A stretch of DNA of 64,000 nucleotides from Flavobacterium keumense (GCF_029866485.1 NZ_CP092332.1:1674001-1738000); one strand, 5' to 3'. Counted from the first letter of the stretch, positions 8,143-16,289 are shown. Notes: a model not told the origin generated them from the sequence alone. Translations and numbers: made by a program.

Positions 8143-9873
8143 TTATTTATTAATCCTATAAACAGGATACTGTAAATGCGCTTTTTCATAATAGACAGAT
8201 TGTTTGTAAATCCAATCCAATTGCGCTTTAGGATTGTTCATGAACTCGGGTTCCTTTTGTTTTTTTGCTTCCAAATCACTTTTTAATTTCGGATTGTCTT
8301 TCAGCAACTGCGCAGCGGTATTTTCAAATACATAGTCTGAATAGCCTTCTTTTTGTTGTAAAATGGGATCAAAGAAATTCCAATTGAAAAAAGAGTCCAC
8401 CGCTTCGGGTTCGAGTGTTTCTAGAAGGTATTTGATGCCTTTTTGTTGGGTAGGAACAATATAATCTCCTTTGGCGAAAGCCAATTTTTCGGTTTTTGAT
8501 GCTACTACGGTATTTCGGTGGATATAATGACCTTCGTAAGCCGAAGGCGTAGTTTTGTAATCTACAATTCGGTAGCTTTCTACTTCAATAATCGTGTCTT
8601 TTGGAATGGATTGACAAACAATCCCATTGCTTTTTAAGAGTTCAATCACCGGCCAAAATCCACGCGGAATGACATAGGCTTTAGGAATGGTTACGTCTTT
8701 TACTGATTTGTATTGCGGAAAGAAAGGTACTTCTTTTTTGAAGGGTTGGTTTCGGTCGTAAAACAAACGTTGTCCCGTAGTAGCCTCACTTTTTTTGTAA
8801 CCCGCTTCATAACCCAAAAAAGTAAAAGGTTCTTTTACACTATTGTCCACTTCCCATTGCAAAGTGTAGTTTTTGTTGGGTTGGAATTGTGCTTCGTTTT
8901 CTTGTCTTTTTTGTTTGATGGTGGTAGCATTCGCATCGGTAAATTCTAAAGTAGATTTCATGAATTCGTAGGTAACTTTAACACGATCACTATAATTTTT
9001 CAGCATGTGCGTTTCTACCACAAATCCAATGGAATTGAATAGTGAAGTGTAGCCTGTGGTGTAGCGCGGACTGTCGTAAAACTGCGCAAATCCTTGGTCG
9101 GGTGTTTCGTGAAACGTATTGACATAAGGAGTCGTTTCGATTTTTTTCTTCTTCAAATCCGAAACCAAGTTGGGCATCATTTCTTTTCGTAGATACGAAC
9201 CCAAAACCGTTCCTAATTTACTCGGTTCTGTCATGATGTAGGTGAGTTTGTATTGATAATCAGAACCATTGCTCACATGGTTATCAATAAAAACGTCCGG
9301 ATTAATTTGGTGAAAAATTTCGACAAAACTTTTGGTGTTTCGCGTATCCGATTTGATGAAATCCCGATTCAAATCATAGTTGCGGGCATTGCCTCTAAAA
9401 CCGTATTCTTCAGGACCGTTTTGATTGGCTCTTGTAAAGCTGTTTCGGTTTAAAGCGCCACCAATATTGTACACCGGAATGCACACGATTACGGTATTTT
9501 TAGGCGCTTTTATTTTGCCTAAAGCCAAATCTCTAAAGAACCGCATCGATGCATCAATCCCATCAGGTTCTCCTGCGTGAATTCCGTTGTTGATGAATAA
9601 CACGGCTTTGTTTTTTTGAATAGCTTCAAAGTCAAAAGTGGCATCCGAATTGAAAGTCACCATATGCAAGGGTTCGCCACTATCGGTTAAGCCCATAGTT
9701 TTTATATCGATGGTTTTAAAATCATTCGCCAATAATTGAAAATAGGCGATTGTCTCTTGGTAAGTTGCCGATTGATTGCCGTTTCCTTTTTCAAAATAGG
9801 TATCGTATTTGGTATGAGTTTGTGCCAAAATAGTCAAGGAACACAAAAGAAGTAACGTTGTTAAAAATCTCAT
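8143..9873 (-). CDS. Secreted M14-family zinc carboxypeptidase
   Basis: The first 18 residues are a Sec signal peptide ending near L-A-Q, so the enzyme is exported. The M14 zinc motif H-A-G-E-P-D-G is near residues 98-104. The conserved R-A-N-Q-N-G and N-L-N-R-D pair that binds the substrate carboxylate is near 145-170, and D-N-H-V-S-N-G supplies the third ligand near 199. G-F-V-V-E-T-H-M-L is near 284-292. At 576 residues it is longer than the catalytic domain alone, with a C-terminal extension of about 250 residues of unknown role. Upstream on the minus strand is a -7 box TACATTTG at 9896-9903. Confidence 0.85.
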   Translation of the reverse strand: MRFLTTLLLLCSLTILAQTHTKYDTYFEKGNGNQSATYQETIAYFQLLANDFKTIDIKTMGLTDSGEPLHMVTFNSDATFDFEAIQKNKAVLFINNGIHAGEPDGIDASMRFFRDLALGKIKAPKNTVIVCIPVYNIGGALNRNSFTRANQNGPEEYGFRGNARNYDLNRDFIKSDTRNTKSFVEIFHQINPDVFIDNHVSNGSDYQYKLTYIMTEPSKLGTVLGSYLRKEMMPNLVSDLKKKKIETTPYVNTFHETPDQGFAQFYDSPRYTTGYTSLFNSIGFVVETHMLKNYSDRVKVTYEFMKSTLEFTDANATTIKQKRQENEAQFQPNKNYTLQWEVDNSVKEPFTFLGYEAGYKKSEATTGQRLFYDRNQPFKKEVPFFPQYKSVKDVTIPKAYVIPRGFWPVIELLKSNGIVCQSIPKDTIIEVESYRIVDYKTTPSAYEGHYIHRNTVVASKTEKLAFAKGDYIVPTQQKGIKYLLETLEPEAVDSFFNWNFFDPILQQKEGYSDYVFENTAAQLLKDNPKLKSDLEAKKQKEPEFMNNPKAQLDWIYKQSVYYEKAHLQYPVYRINK

Positions 9874-9974
9874 TTTCGGTAGTTTTTATAAAAATCAAAT
9901 GTAGCTTTTTTTAAATTATCACTGAAAAAGAATCAAATAAAGACTTGGGTTTTCTTATTCGCCAACCAAAGCAC

Positions 9975-9982
9975 TATCTTTG
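9975..9982 (+). promoter_or_regulatory. Possible -7 promoter box (TATCTTTG) for the helicase gene
   Basis: An exact TAnnTTTG lies only 4 bp before the helicase ATG. If used, the mRNA would begin at or just after the start codon, so either the message is leaderless or another promoter is used. Confidence 0.35.
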
Positions 9983-9986
9983 CCCC

Positions 9987-11330
9987 ATGAATACAAAACA
10001 CCATTCCAACAATATACTCCTGAATTTAGGGATTGAGAGTCTTAATGAAATGCAAGAAGTAGCACAAGACGCTATTCTAAACGATAACAATGTTTTATTG
10101 CTTTCGCCAACAGGTTCCGGTAAAACACTCGCTTTTTTATTGCCAATTTTTGAGTTATTGCAAGCCGAAATTTTGTCGGTGCAATGTTTGATTTTAGTTC
10201 CTTCTCGTGAGTTGGGATTGCAAATTGAACAGGTTTGGAAAAAAATGGGAACCGATTACAAAGTGAATACCTGCTATGGAGGTCATTCGATAGATACTGA
10301 AATCAAAAACTTAAGCAATCCACCAGCCGTTCTAATTGGAACTCCAGGTCGAATCGCTGACCATATAGATCGTGGCACGTTTCGTTTGGATAAAATTCAA
10401 ACTTTAGTTTTGGACGAATTCGATAAATCCTTACAACTAGGGTTTCACGAACAAATGTCGTTTATCATTGGAAAACTAACCAAACTGAACAAGCGTGTTT
10501 TGGTATCAGCAACTTCGGATATTGAAATTCCGAAATACACGCGTGTAGTAAATCCTACCGTTTTGGATTTTATTCCCGAAACACAAGAAGAGAACAACTT
10601 AAGTATGAAACTAGTCTTTTCCAAAGAGAAAGACAAAATCAATACTTTGTTTCAGTTGATCTGTTCGTTGAAATCGCAAGCGGCAATTATTTTTTGCAAT
10701 CATCGCGATGCTGCGGAACGTATTAGCGATGCTTTGAACACTAAAGGAATTCATGCCACTTATTATCATGGCGGAATGGATCAGGACGAGCGTGAACGCG
10801 CTTTGATTCAGTTTAGAAATGGAAGTGTGAGTTATTTAATCACTACCGATTTAGCGGCGCGTGGACTGGATATTCCAGAAATGAAACACGTTATTCATTA
10901 CCATTTGCCTTTGAAAGAAGACGAATTCACGCACCGGAATGGGCGTACGGCTCGTATGCAGGCTTCGGGAACAGCGTATATTATTGCGCACGAATCCGAA
11001 AAAAAAATGGACTATTTGGATTATAGCATGGAAGTCTTGTCTGTAGATTCGGCTACAACTTTACCTAAACCACCCGAATTCCAAACGATTTACATTAGTG
11101 GCGGAAAGAAAAATAAACTGAATAAGATTGACATTGTAGGTTTCTTTTCTCAAAAAGGAAAATTAGAAAAAGGCGATTTAGGATTGATTGAGGTTAAAGA
11201 TTTTATCTCGTTTGCCGCAGTCAAATACAACAAAGTGAAAGACTTACTTCAGAACGTAAGAGACGAAAAAATGAAAGGAAAGAAGTTCAAAATTGAAGTC
11301 GCTCGAAAAGTCATTAAGAAAGAAGAATAA
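9987..11330 (+). CDS. DEAD-box RNA helicase, DbpA-like
   Basis: The 447-residue protein has motif I S-P-T-G-S-G-K-T near 40, V-P-S-R-E-L-G near 71, G-T-P-G-R near 116, motif III S-A-T near 176, the motif V equivalent T-T-D-L-A-A-R-G-L-D near 288 and motif VI H-R-N-G-R-T-A-R near 317. Motif II reads V-L-D-E-F-D-K, a DEFD variant of DEAD. The last 70 residues resemble the DbpA RNA-binding domain, which in E. coli binds 23S rRNA hairpin 92 during 50S assembly. An upstream in-frame TTG at 9945 would give 14 more residues; the ATG fits better. A 23S rRNA role is inferred from the C-terminal domain. Confidence 0.88.
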   Translation: MNTKHHSNNILLNLGIESLNEMQEVAQDAILNDNNVLLLSPTGSGKTLAFLLPIFELLQAEILSVQCLILVPSRELGLQIEQVWKKMGTDYKVNTCYGGHSIDTEIKNLSNPPAVLIGTPGRIADHIDRGTFRLDKIQTLVLDEFDKSLQLGFHEQMSFIIGKLTKLNKRVLVSATSDIEIPKYTRVVNPTVLDFIPETQEENNLSMKLVFSKEKDKINTLFQLICSLKSQAAIIFCNHRDAAERISDALNTKGIHATYYHGGMDQDERERALIQFRNGSVSYLITTDLAARGLDIPEMKHVIHYHLPLKEDEFTHRNGRTARMQASGTAYIIAHESEKKMDYLDYSMEVLSVDSATTLPKPPEFQTIYISGGKKNKLNKIDIVGFFSQKGKLEKGDLGLIEVKDFISFAAVKYNKVKDLLQNVRDEKMKGKKFKIEVARKVIKKEE

Positions 11331-11337
11331 TTCAATA

Positions 11338-11393
11338 TACGATTTACGATATATGATTTACGATATTCGATTTACGATATTCGATTTACGAGG
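11338..11393. repeat. Heptanucleotide (7-bp) repeat array, eight units
   Basis: Eight consecutive 7-mers vary around TACGATT: TACGATT, TACGATA, TATGATT, TACGATA, TTCGATT, TACGATA, TTCGATT, TACGAGG. The array begins 8 bp after the helicase stop codon. Related arrays occur at 23905 and 24365. Confidence 0.75.
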
Positions 11394-11407
11394 TTTAATT
11401 ATAAATA

Positions 11408-11440
11408 AAAAAACGTCTTGAGCAATCAAGACGTTTTTTT
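11408..11440. terminator. Bidirectional terminator between dbpA-like and yjdM
   Basis: AAAAAACGTCTTGA pairs with TCAAGACGTTTTTT around GCAA, with T-runs on both strands. It serves the two converging genes. Confidence 0.88.
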
Positions 11441-11459
11441 GTTTTAGGTGTAACCAAAG

Positions 11460-12044
11460 TTATATTTTCTTCACGTATTGTGTGATGATTACAATTTGTT
11501 GACCATCTACTTTTCCTTCAATGTATTCGGCATTTTCATGATCCAAACGGATGTTACGCACGGCAGTTCCTTGTTTAGCCACCATACTAGATCCTTTTAC
11601 TTTCAAGTCTTTGATTAATACTACAGAGTCGCCGTGTTCCAAAATAACCCCATTGCTATCGCGGTGGATGATTTTGTTTTCGTCGTCTTCTCCTTCTCCT
11701 TCGCCAGTGGCTTGCGCCCAAGCTAAAGTATCTTCGTCAAGGTACATCATGTCTAATAATTCTTGTGGCCAACCCGCTGCACGCATACGGCTTAACATTC
11801 GCCACGCTACCACTTGAACTGCGGTGTGTTCGCTCCACATGCTGTCGTTCAAACAACGCCAGTGGTTTAAATCAACATTATCTGGATTTTCAATTTGGTC
11901 AATACAAGTAGCGCAAGCAAAAACACTTTCGTCAATACCTCCTTTTTGAGTAGGTAAAACGGTATATACTTTTAAGTTTTCAGTAGCTGCACACAATTCA
12001 CATTGTCCGCCGCTACGTTTGTTTAATTCTCTATCTAAACTCAT
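11460..12044 (-). CDS. PhnA/YjdM-family zinc-ribbon protein
   Basis: The 194-residue protein combines an N-terminal zinc ribbon (C-E-L-C near 15-18 and C-x-x-C near 44-47) with a C-terminal YjdM/PhnA domain beginning near 130: G-V-I-L-E-H-G-D-S-V-V-L-I-K-D-L-K-V-K-G. Between them is a middle region including M-W-S-E-H-T-A-V-Q. It is longer than E. coli YjdM (about 110 residues). Despite the old name, the family is not shown to act on alkylphosphonates, and no phn genes are near. It ends at a shared terminator. Confidence 0.82.
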   Translation of the reverse strand: MSLDRELNKRSGGQCELCAATENLKVYTVLPTQKGGIDESVFACATCIDQIENPDNVDLNHWRCLNDSMWSEHTAVQVVAWRMLSRMRAAGWPQELLDMMYLDEDTLAWAQATGEGEGEDDENKIIHRDSNGVILEHGDSVVLIKDLKVKGSSMVAKQGTAVRNIRLDHENAEYIEGKVDGQQIVIITQYVKKI

Positions 12045-12107
12045 AGTTTTATTTTTTTGGCGAAAGTAACGCTAATTAGTGCTTTTCACAAATTTTAGGA
12101 AATAATA

Positions 12108-12563
12108 CTACTGCACTCGAACGGCTTCTGGGACTAATAGTTCGTATTCGCCGTGATTTCGAATCACATCGCGAACAATACTCGAACTGATGTAGGAAGT
12201 TTTGGCAGCCGTTAATAAAAAGACGGTTTCAATCTTAGACAAACGTCTGTTCGTGTGTGCAATGGCTTTTTCAAATTCGAAGTCGGCAGGGTTGCGTAAA
12301 CCACGTAAAATGAAGTTGGCATTGATTTTTTGACACAAATCAATTGTTAAACCTTCGTAGGTGATTACCGAAATTTTAGGTTCGTTTTTGAAGGTTTCTT
12401 CGATGAATCGTTTTCTGTCTTCCAAGGAAAACATGTATTTTTTATCGGCGTTGATCCCAATCGCAATCACGATTTCGTCAAACAAAGGCAAGGCTCTGTT
12501 GATGATGTCTTGGTGACCTAAAGTAATGGGGTCAAACGAACCTGGAAATATGGCTTTTCTCAT
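12108..12563 (-). CDS. coaD: Pantetheine-phosphate adenylyltransferase
   Basis: CoaD transfers AMP from ATP to 4'-phosphopantetheine, the penultimate step of coenzyme A synthesis. The 151-residue protein is of normal length. It carries the nucleotidyltransferase signature F-P-G-S-F-D-P-I-T-L-G-H near 6-17, R-G-L-R-N-P-A-D-F-E near 89-98 and the S-S-S-I-V-R-D motif near 127-133. It follows ddl by 10 bp and is probably in the same transcript. Confidence 0.96.
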   Translation of the reverse strand: MRKAIFPGSFDPITLGHQDIINRALPLFDEIVIAIGINADKKYMFSLEDRKRFIEETFKNEPKISVITYEGLTIDLCQKINANFILRGLRNPADFEFEKAIAHTNRRLSKIETVFLLTAAKTSYISSSIVRDVIRNHGEYELLVPEAVRVQ

Positions 12564-12573
12564 GGTTTAAGGT

Positions 12574-13545
12574 TTAGGCTAAAGCCAATTCAATCGCATT
12601 AGTGAACAAGTCTTCTAATGAAATACCTGCTTCTTTCGCTTGTTGTGGCAATAAACTTTCGGTTGTTAAACCGGGAATGGTATTCATTTCCAACATGTGC
12701 GGTTCGCCATCTACAATGATGAATTCCGAACGAGAGAATCCTTTCATTTTTAATGCTTTGTAGGCACGTTTGGCAATTTCACCCACTTTTTGCGTCATTT
12801 CATCTGAAATGCGAGCCGGTGTAATTTCTTGTGATTTTCCTAAATACTTAGCCTCGTAATCAAAGAAATCATTTTCAGAAACGATTTCGGTGATGGGTAA
12901 AACAGTGATTTCACCTTTGTAATTGATGACTCCCACAGAAACTTCGGTACCATCCAAGAAACTTTCAATGATGATTTCGTTATCTTCTTTGTAAGCTACT
13001 TCAATCGCAATAGGCAATTCGGCAGCAGTTTTTACTTTGGAGATTCCGAAACTAGAACCTGCTTTATTCGGTTTTACAAAACAAGGCAAACCTACTTTGG
13101 CTACAATAGCGTTCGTGTCGATTAAATCACCTTTGTTCAAATAATAGGAAGTCGCCGTTTTGATGCCGTAGGGTTTTAAAACCGAAAGCAAATCACGTTT
13201 ATTGAAAGTCAAGGCTGCTTGGTAATAATCGCAAGCGGTTTGCGGAATACCAAGCAATTCGAAATAGGCTTGCATTAATCCGTCTTCGCCCGGAGTGCCG
13301 TGAATGGCGTTGAAAACACAATCAAAAGTGATTTTTTTTCCGTCCACAGTTACTGAAAAATCATTTCTGTCGATTGGGAATTCGGTATCATTGGCATCTA
13401 CATAGACCCATTTCTCTTTGAAAATATGGATTCTAAATCCGTTGAATTTAGTTTTGTCTAAGAATTGGTACACGACGTTTCCGCTAATTAGTGAAATTTT
13501 GTATTCGCTAGAATAGCCGCCCATGATGATGGCAATGTTTTTCAT
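12574..13545 (-). CDS. ddl: D-alanine--D-alanine ligase
   Basis: Ddl is an ATP-grasp enzyme that makes the D-Ala-D-Ala dipeptide for peptidoglycan. The 323-residue protein starts with the glycine-rich I-M-G-G-Y-S-S-E. It shows H-G-T-P-G-E-D-G near 83-90, the ATP-binding K-P-N-K-A-G-S-S-F-G near 158-167, and L-E-M-N-T-I-P-G-L-T near 288-297. It is paired with coaD downstream and divergent from the PASTA gene across about 200 bp that hold a structured repeat. Confidence 0.95.
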   Translation of the reverse strand: MKNIAIIMGGYSSEYKISLISGNVVYQFLDKTKFNGFRIHIFKEKWVYVDANDTEFPIDRNDFSVTVDGKKITFDCVFNAIHGTPGEDGLMQAYFELLGIPQTACDYYQAALTFNKRDLLSVLKPYGIKTATSYYLNKGDLIDTNAIVAKVGLPCFVKPNKAGSSFGISKVKTAAELPIAIEVAYKEDNEIIIESFLDGTEVSVGVINYKGEITVLPITEIVSENDFFDYEAKYLGKSQEITPARISDEMTQKVGEIAKRAYKALKMKGFSRSEFIIVDGEPHMLEMNTIPGLTTESLLPQQAKEAGISLEDLFTNAIELALA

Positions 13546-13589
13546 TTCAAATGGTTTAAGTCTTTTTTATTTTCAATAGCTGTTGAAGG

Positions 13590-13676
13590 TTTTCCCTAGC
13601 CCCGATAGGAGCGGCATCCTTTTTTTTAGGCTTTTGGCCAAAAAAAGATAGAGCGGATAGCGGGAAAAAGCTCCTA
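13590..13676. repeat. Structured repeat element with crossing inverted repeats
   Basis: Three pairings are visible. TTTTCCC (13590-13596) pairs with GGGAAAA (13662-13668). TAGGAGC (13606-13612) pairs with GCTCCTA (13670-13676). Between them an inner hairpin pairs a T-run and GGC (13621-13631) with GCC and an A-run (13637-13646). The two outer pairings cross, as in a pseudoknot, or exclude each other. From memory the sequence resembles a dispersed Flavobacterium repeat; only this one copy is in the window. Confidence 0.5.
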
Positions 13677-13723
13677 ACAAACTAGTAAACAAAATTATCA
13701 TTTTTTTTGAAACGAAATAGGTT

Positions 13724-13731
13724 TATCTTTG
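13724..13731 (+). promoter_or_regulatory. -7 promoter box for the PASTA-rluD operon
   Basis: TATCTTTG matches TAnnTTTG exactly and lies 20 bp before the PASTA-protein ATG, giving a short leader. A TTTG at 13706-13709 is 14 nt upstream, a somewhat short spacer. Confidence 0.55.
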
Positions 13732-13751
13732 TGCCTACTAAAAATAAATTT

Positions 13752-14372
13752 ATGAGTTTACGTAAGTATCTAACGAGTCGTGTGTTTTTCGGTCAAGTTT
13801 TGGCTGCGCTTGCCATTATTGCAGTTTTGGGTTATTTGTTTATGCATTGGTTGACTTTTACAACCGATCATGGTCATGAAATTGCCGTGCCAAATTTGAG
13901 TAAACTAACTGAAGAGCAAGTAGAGGAAAAGTTGGACGAGTTGGATTTGGACTATGTACTCTTGGATAGTGTTGATTTTAGAGGCGATTATCCTGCTTTT
14001 ACGGTGGTAGAGCAAGATCCATTACCAGGCACGAAAGTGAAAGTGGGCAGAAAAGTATATATTAAAATAAATGCATCGGGTTATTCTTCTGTAAAATTAC
14101 CTGATTTGATTGATAAAACCTACCGTGAGGCAGTTCCTACTTTAAAAGCCATTGGTTTAGAAGAAGGAACGATAACTTATGAGCCTAGTTTAGGTAAAGA
14201 TATGGTCTTAGCCATGCGTTACAAAGGACGTAATTTAAAACCGGGTGAGCGTGTGATGAAATCGTCTAAAATTGACTTGGTTTTAGGAGATGGAAAAATG
14301 AGTTATGAAGAGGAAGTACAAATTGACAGTACGGCAACACCTGAAGAAGATACCCCAGTAGATGAGCAATAA
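13752..14372 (+). CDS. PASTA-domain membrane protein
   Basis: About 206 residues: a short basic N-terminus, one membrane helix at about 12-31, and an exported part with two to three PASTA repeats (V-P-N-L-S-K-L-T-E-E-Q-V near 46; L-P-D-L-I-D-K-T-Y-R-E-A near 115). PASTA repeats bind peptidoglycan or muropeptide-like ligands. There is no kinase domain, so it is not a Stk-type kinase. I start at the ATG at 13752, because the upstream in-frame ATG at 13707 lies before the -7 box. The last codons overlap the rluD start. An acidic C-terminal tail follows. A link to cell-wall sensing or septation is inference, helped by the nearby ddl. Confidence 0.82.
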   Translation: MSLRKYLTSRVFFGQVLAALAIIAVLGYLFMHWLTFTTDHGHEIAVPNLSKLTEEQVEEKLDELDLDYVLLDSVDFRGDYPAFTVVEQDPLPGTKVKVGRKVYIKINASGYSSVKLPDLIDKTYREAVPTLKAIGLEEGTITYEPSLGKDMVLAMRYKGRNLKPGERVMKSSKIDLVLGDGKMSYEEEVQIDSTATPEEDTPVDEQ

Positions 14373-15399
14373 TACCGAATCCTTCGACTTAGAAGACGAA
14401 TTATTTGAGCATTATAAGTTTGAAGTTCCCAAAGGGCAAGCGTTTTTGCGTATTGACAAATACTTGATGGGGCTGATTCCCAATGCCACCCGAAATAAAA
14501 TTCAAAATGCAGCGAGTAGCGGTAACATTTTTGTCAATGACGAAATTGTAAAATCCAACTACAAAGTTAAGCCGTTTGATGTGATTACGATAATGTTGTC
14601 GCATCCTCCTTTTGAAAATCATGTCTTGCCCGAGAATATTCCGTTAGACATTGTGTACGAAGATGATGCGGTATTGTTAATTAATAAACCGCCTGGTTTG
14701 GTGGTGCATCCAGGTCATGGCAATTATACTGGAACTTTAGTGAATGCGTTGGCGTTTCATTTTGACAATTTGCCAATGAATAGCAGTGAGCGTCCCGGCT
14801 TGGTGCATCGTATTGATAAAGATACTTCGGGCTTGTTAGTGATTGCCAAAACGGAAGCAGCGATGACGCATCTAGCCAAACAATTTGAAGCCAAAACGAC
14901 CGAAAGAGAATACATGGCGTTAGTTTGGGGTAATGTTGCTAATGATGCCGGAACGATTGAAGGTAATTTAGCACGACACCTTAAAGACCGAATGCAAATG
15001 GCAGTTTTTGATGATCCCGAAATTGGTAAACCTGCGATTACGCATTACAAAGTTTTGGAGCGTTTTGGGTATGTGACCTTGATTTCGTGCCAACTCGAAA
15101 CGGGGCGTACTCACCAGATTCGTGCGCACATGAAACACATTGGTCACCCGTTGTTTAATGACGAACGCTACGGTGGGCATTTGATTTTGAAAGGCACTAC
15201 ATTTACAAAATACAAGCAATTTATAGACAACTGTTTTAAGGCGTTGCCAAGACAAGCGTTACATGCTAAAACATTAGGCTTTATTCACCCGAATACAGGC
15301 GAAATGATGCGTTTTGACACCGAATTGCCAGACGACTTCAAGGATTGTTTGGAACGTTGGAGAAACTACTCCAAATCGCATACTGCGGAAGAAGAATAG
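14362..15399 (+). CDS. RluD-family 23S rRNA pseudouridine synthase
   Basis: The 345-residue protein has an S4 RNA-binding domain near residues 25-85 and an RsuA/RluA catalytic domain with H-R-I-D-K-D-T-S-G-L-L-V near 148-159, where the Asp is catalytic. T-G-R-T-H-Q-I-R-A-H is near 246-255. This is the layout of RluD/RluC, which modify 23S rRNA; the exact target uridines cannot be read from sequence. It overlaps the PASTA gene by 11 bp and ends at a hairpin terminator. Confidence 0.9.
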   Translation: MSNNTESFDLEDELFEHYKFEVPKGQAFLRIDKYLMGLIPNATRNKIQNAASSGNIFVNDEIVKSNYKVKPFDVITIMLSHPPFENHVLPENIPLDIVYEDDAVLLINKPPGLVVHPGHGNYTGTLVNALAFHFDNLPMNSSERPGLVHRIDKDTSGLLVIAKTEAAMTHLAKQFEAKTTEREYMALVWGNVANDAGTIEGNLARHLKDRMQMAVFDDPEIGKPAITHYKVLERFGYVTLISCQLETGRTHQIRAHMKHIGHPLFNDERYGGHLILKGTTFTKYKQFIDNCFKALPRQALHAKTLGFIHPNTGEMMRFDTELPDDFKDCLERWRNYSKSHTAEEE

Positions 15400-15424
15400 A
15401 AAAAGCCCCGATAGGGGGTTTTTG
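15400..15424 (+). terminator. Terminator after the rluD-like gene
   Basis: AAAAAGCCCC and GGGGGTTTTT form a stem with one mismatch around the loop GATA, immediately after the stop codon. Confidence 0.7.
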
Positions 15425-15480
15425 TTTTTATATCTACTCGAAAGGATTGAATTCGTTGAATTGCATTTCGTTCACGGGGT

Positions 15481-15870
15481 TCAAAGTCGGGAGACTTTGC
15501 GCAGCGGGCGAATTGTGTCAATTGATTTTAAAAACAATTTCATTTTCCAACTTTTAAACGTTGTGTCTTTTTCTTCCTTATTCAAATCCAAAATAAGTTG
15601 CTCGAATCCTTTTTTATTTATTATCATTTTTTGTTTTCTTACTTTGGGTGAAAGACTCATTCCAGTCATAAAACCAATATTAAATTTTCCTTCTTCAGTT
15701 GTATATGCAGTATCAACATATTTTTCATCTAATAATAAATAAATTTTAGCATTTGATATAGGAATATTTTTTTCATTTAAGATTACACCTTCACCACCTA
15801 CAGCAAGTTCACAGGAACTTAAAGAAAATAATATTAAAATCGCTAATAAAAAAAAAGTATATGTTTTCAT
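15481..15870 (-). CDS. Lipoprotein with a carboxypeptidase-regulatory-like domain
   Basis: The 129-residue protein has a hydrophobic signal and a lipobox L-S-S-C at about residues 17-20. A small beta-sandwich pattern follows: G-E-G-V-I-L-N-E-K-N-I-P-I-S-N-A-K-I-Y-L-L-L-D, then D-T-A-Y-T-T-E-E-G-K-F-N-I. This is the usual look of carboxypeptidase-regulatory-like domains of secreted Bacteroidota proteins. The last 13 or so residues, ending I-R-P-L-R-K-V-S-R-L, are encoded by a dispersed hairpin repeat at 15482-15505. The natural C-terminus has therefore probably been replaced. No partner gene is adjacent. Confidence 0.65.
   Translation of the reverse strand: MKTYTFFLLAILILFSLSSCELAVGGEGVILNEKNIPISNAKIYLLLDEKYVDTAYTTEEGKFNIGFMTGMSLSPKVRKQKMIINKKGFEQLILDLNKEEKDTTFKSWKMKLFLKSIDTIRPLRKVSRL
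15482..15505. repeat. Short hairpin repeat, copy 2, forming the end of the lipoprotein gene
   Basis: CAAAGTC-GGGA-GACTTTG followed by CGCAGCG. It matches the copy at 7563 in arms, spacing and the trailing CAGCG, and it supplies the last codons and stop of the lipoprotein gene. Confidence 0.6.
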
Positions 15871-15905
15871 GATTAATTATATATAGTTACGATTTACGCA
15901 TTACT

Positions 15906-15950
15906 GCTAACGTTCCGGCGCTTGGCGAGGTTGCGAACTTCGGAACTGAT
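15906..15950. repeat. GC-richer imperfect-palindrome repeat
   Basis: GTTCCG at 15912-15917 and CGGAAC at 15941-15946 bound a GC-rich 23-nt centre in otherwise AT-rich DNA. From memory this resembles another dispersed Bacteroidota intergenic repeat. No other copy is in the window. Confidence 0.4.
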
Positions 15951-15989
15951 TATTTTCTGTTAAAGATAAAGTTTTTTCGTGCACAAAAA

Positions 15990-16289
15990 TTACAACTTAA
16001 TATTCAATTCTAATTTTCCACCCAAACCGGATTCTACGATTTTTTGTAAGGTAGAGAAACGAACTTCTTTGACGTTATTTTCAATTTTGGAGATATAGGA
16101 TTTGGTTGTACCGCATTTCTCGGCCAATTGTTCTTGGGTTAATCCTTTTTCGATTCGGGCTTCATGAATTAAAGCACCTAATTTGAATTCTTGGTATCCT
16201 TCTTCTAAAGCAGTACGTTTTTCGGTTCCTATGTTTCCGTAAAACTCGTCTTTAAATTCAGAAAGTGTTTGAAGTTTATTTGTTTTCAT
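15990..16289 (-). CDS. XRE-family HTH protein (antitoxin-like), no toxin partner seen
   Basis: I start at M-K-T-N-K-L, giving 99 residues; an upstream in-frame start at 16334 adds 15. The C-terminal half is a Cro/CI-type helix-turn-helix: I-E-K-G-L-T-Q-E-Q-L-A-E-K-C-G-T-T-K-S-Y-I-S-K-I-E near residues 47-71. The N-terminal half, with F-K-D-E-F-Y-G and E-E-G-Y-Q-E-F-K-L-G, looks like HigA-type antitoxins. No HigB/RelE-type toxin ORF lies on either side: upstream is a short repeat-like region and the DUF1801 gene, downstream the lipoprotein. It may be a solitary regulator or an orphaned antitoxin. Confidence 0.75.
   Translation of the reverse strand: MKTNKLQTLSEFKDEFYGNIGTEKRTALEEGYQEFKLGALIHEARIEKGLTQEQLAEKCGTTKSYISKIENNVKEVRFSTLQKIVESGLGGKLELNIKL

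Noticed and set aside
15314..15742. Plus-strand open frame overlapping the rluD end and the lipoprotein gene
   Set aside because: It runs through the rluD terminator and antisense to the lipoprotein gene with a clear lipobox, so it is not a gene.
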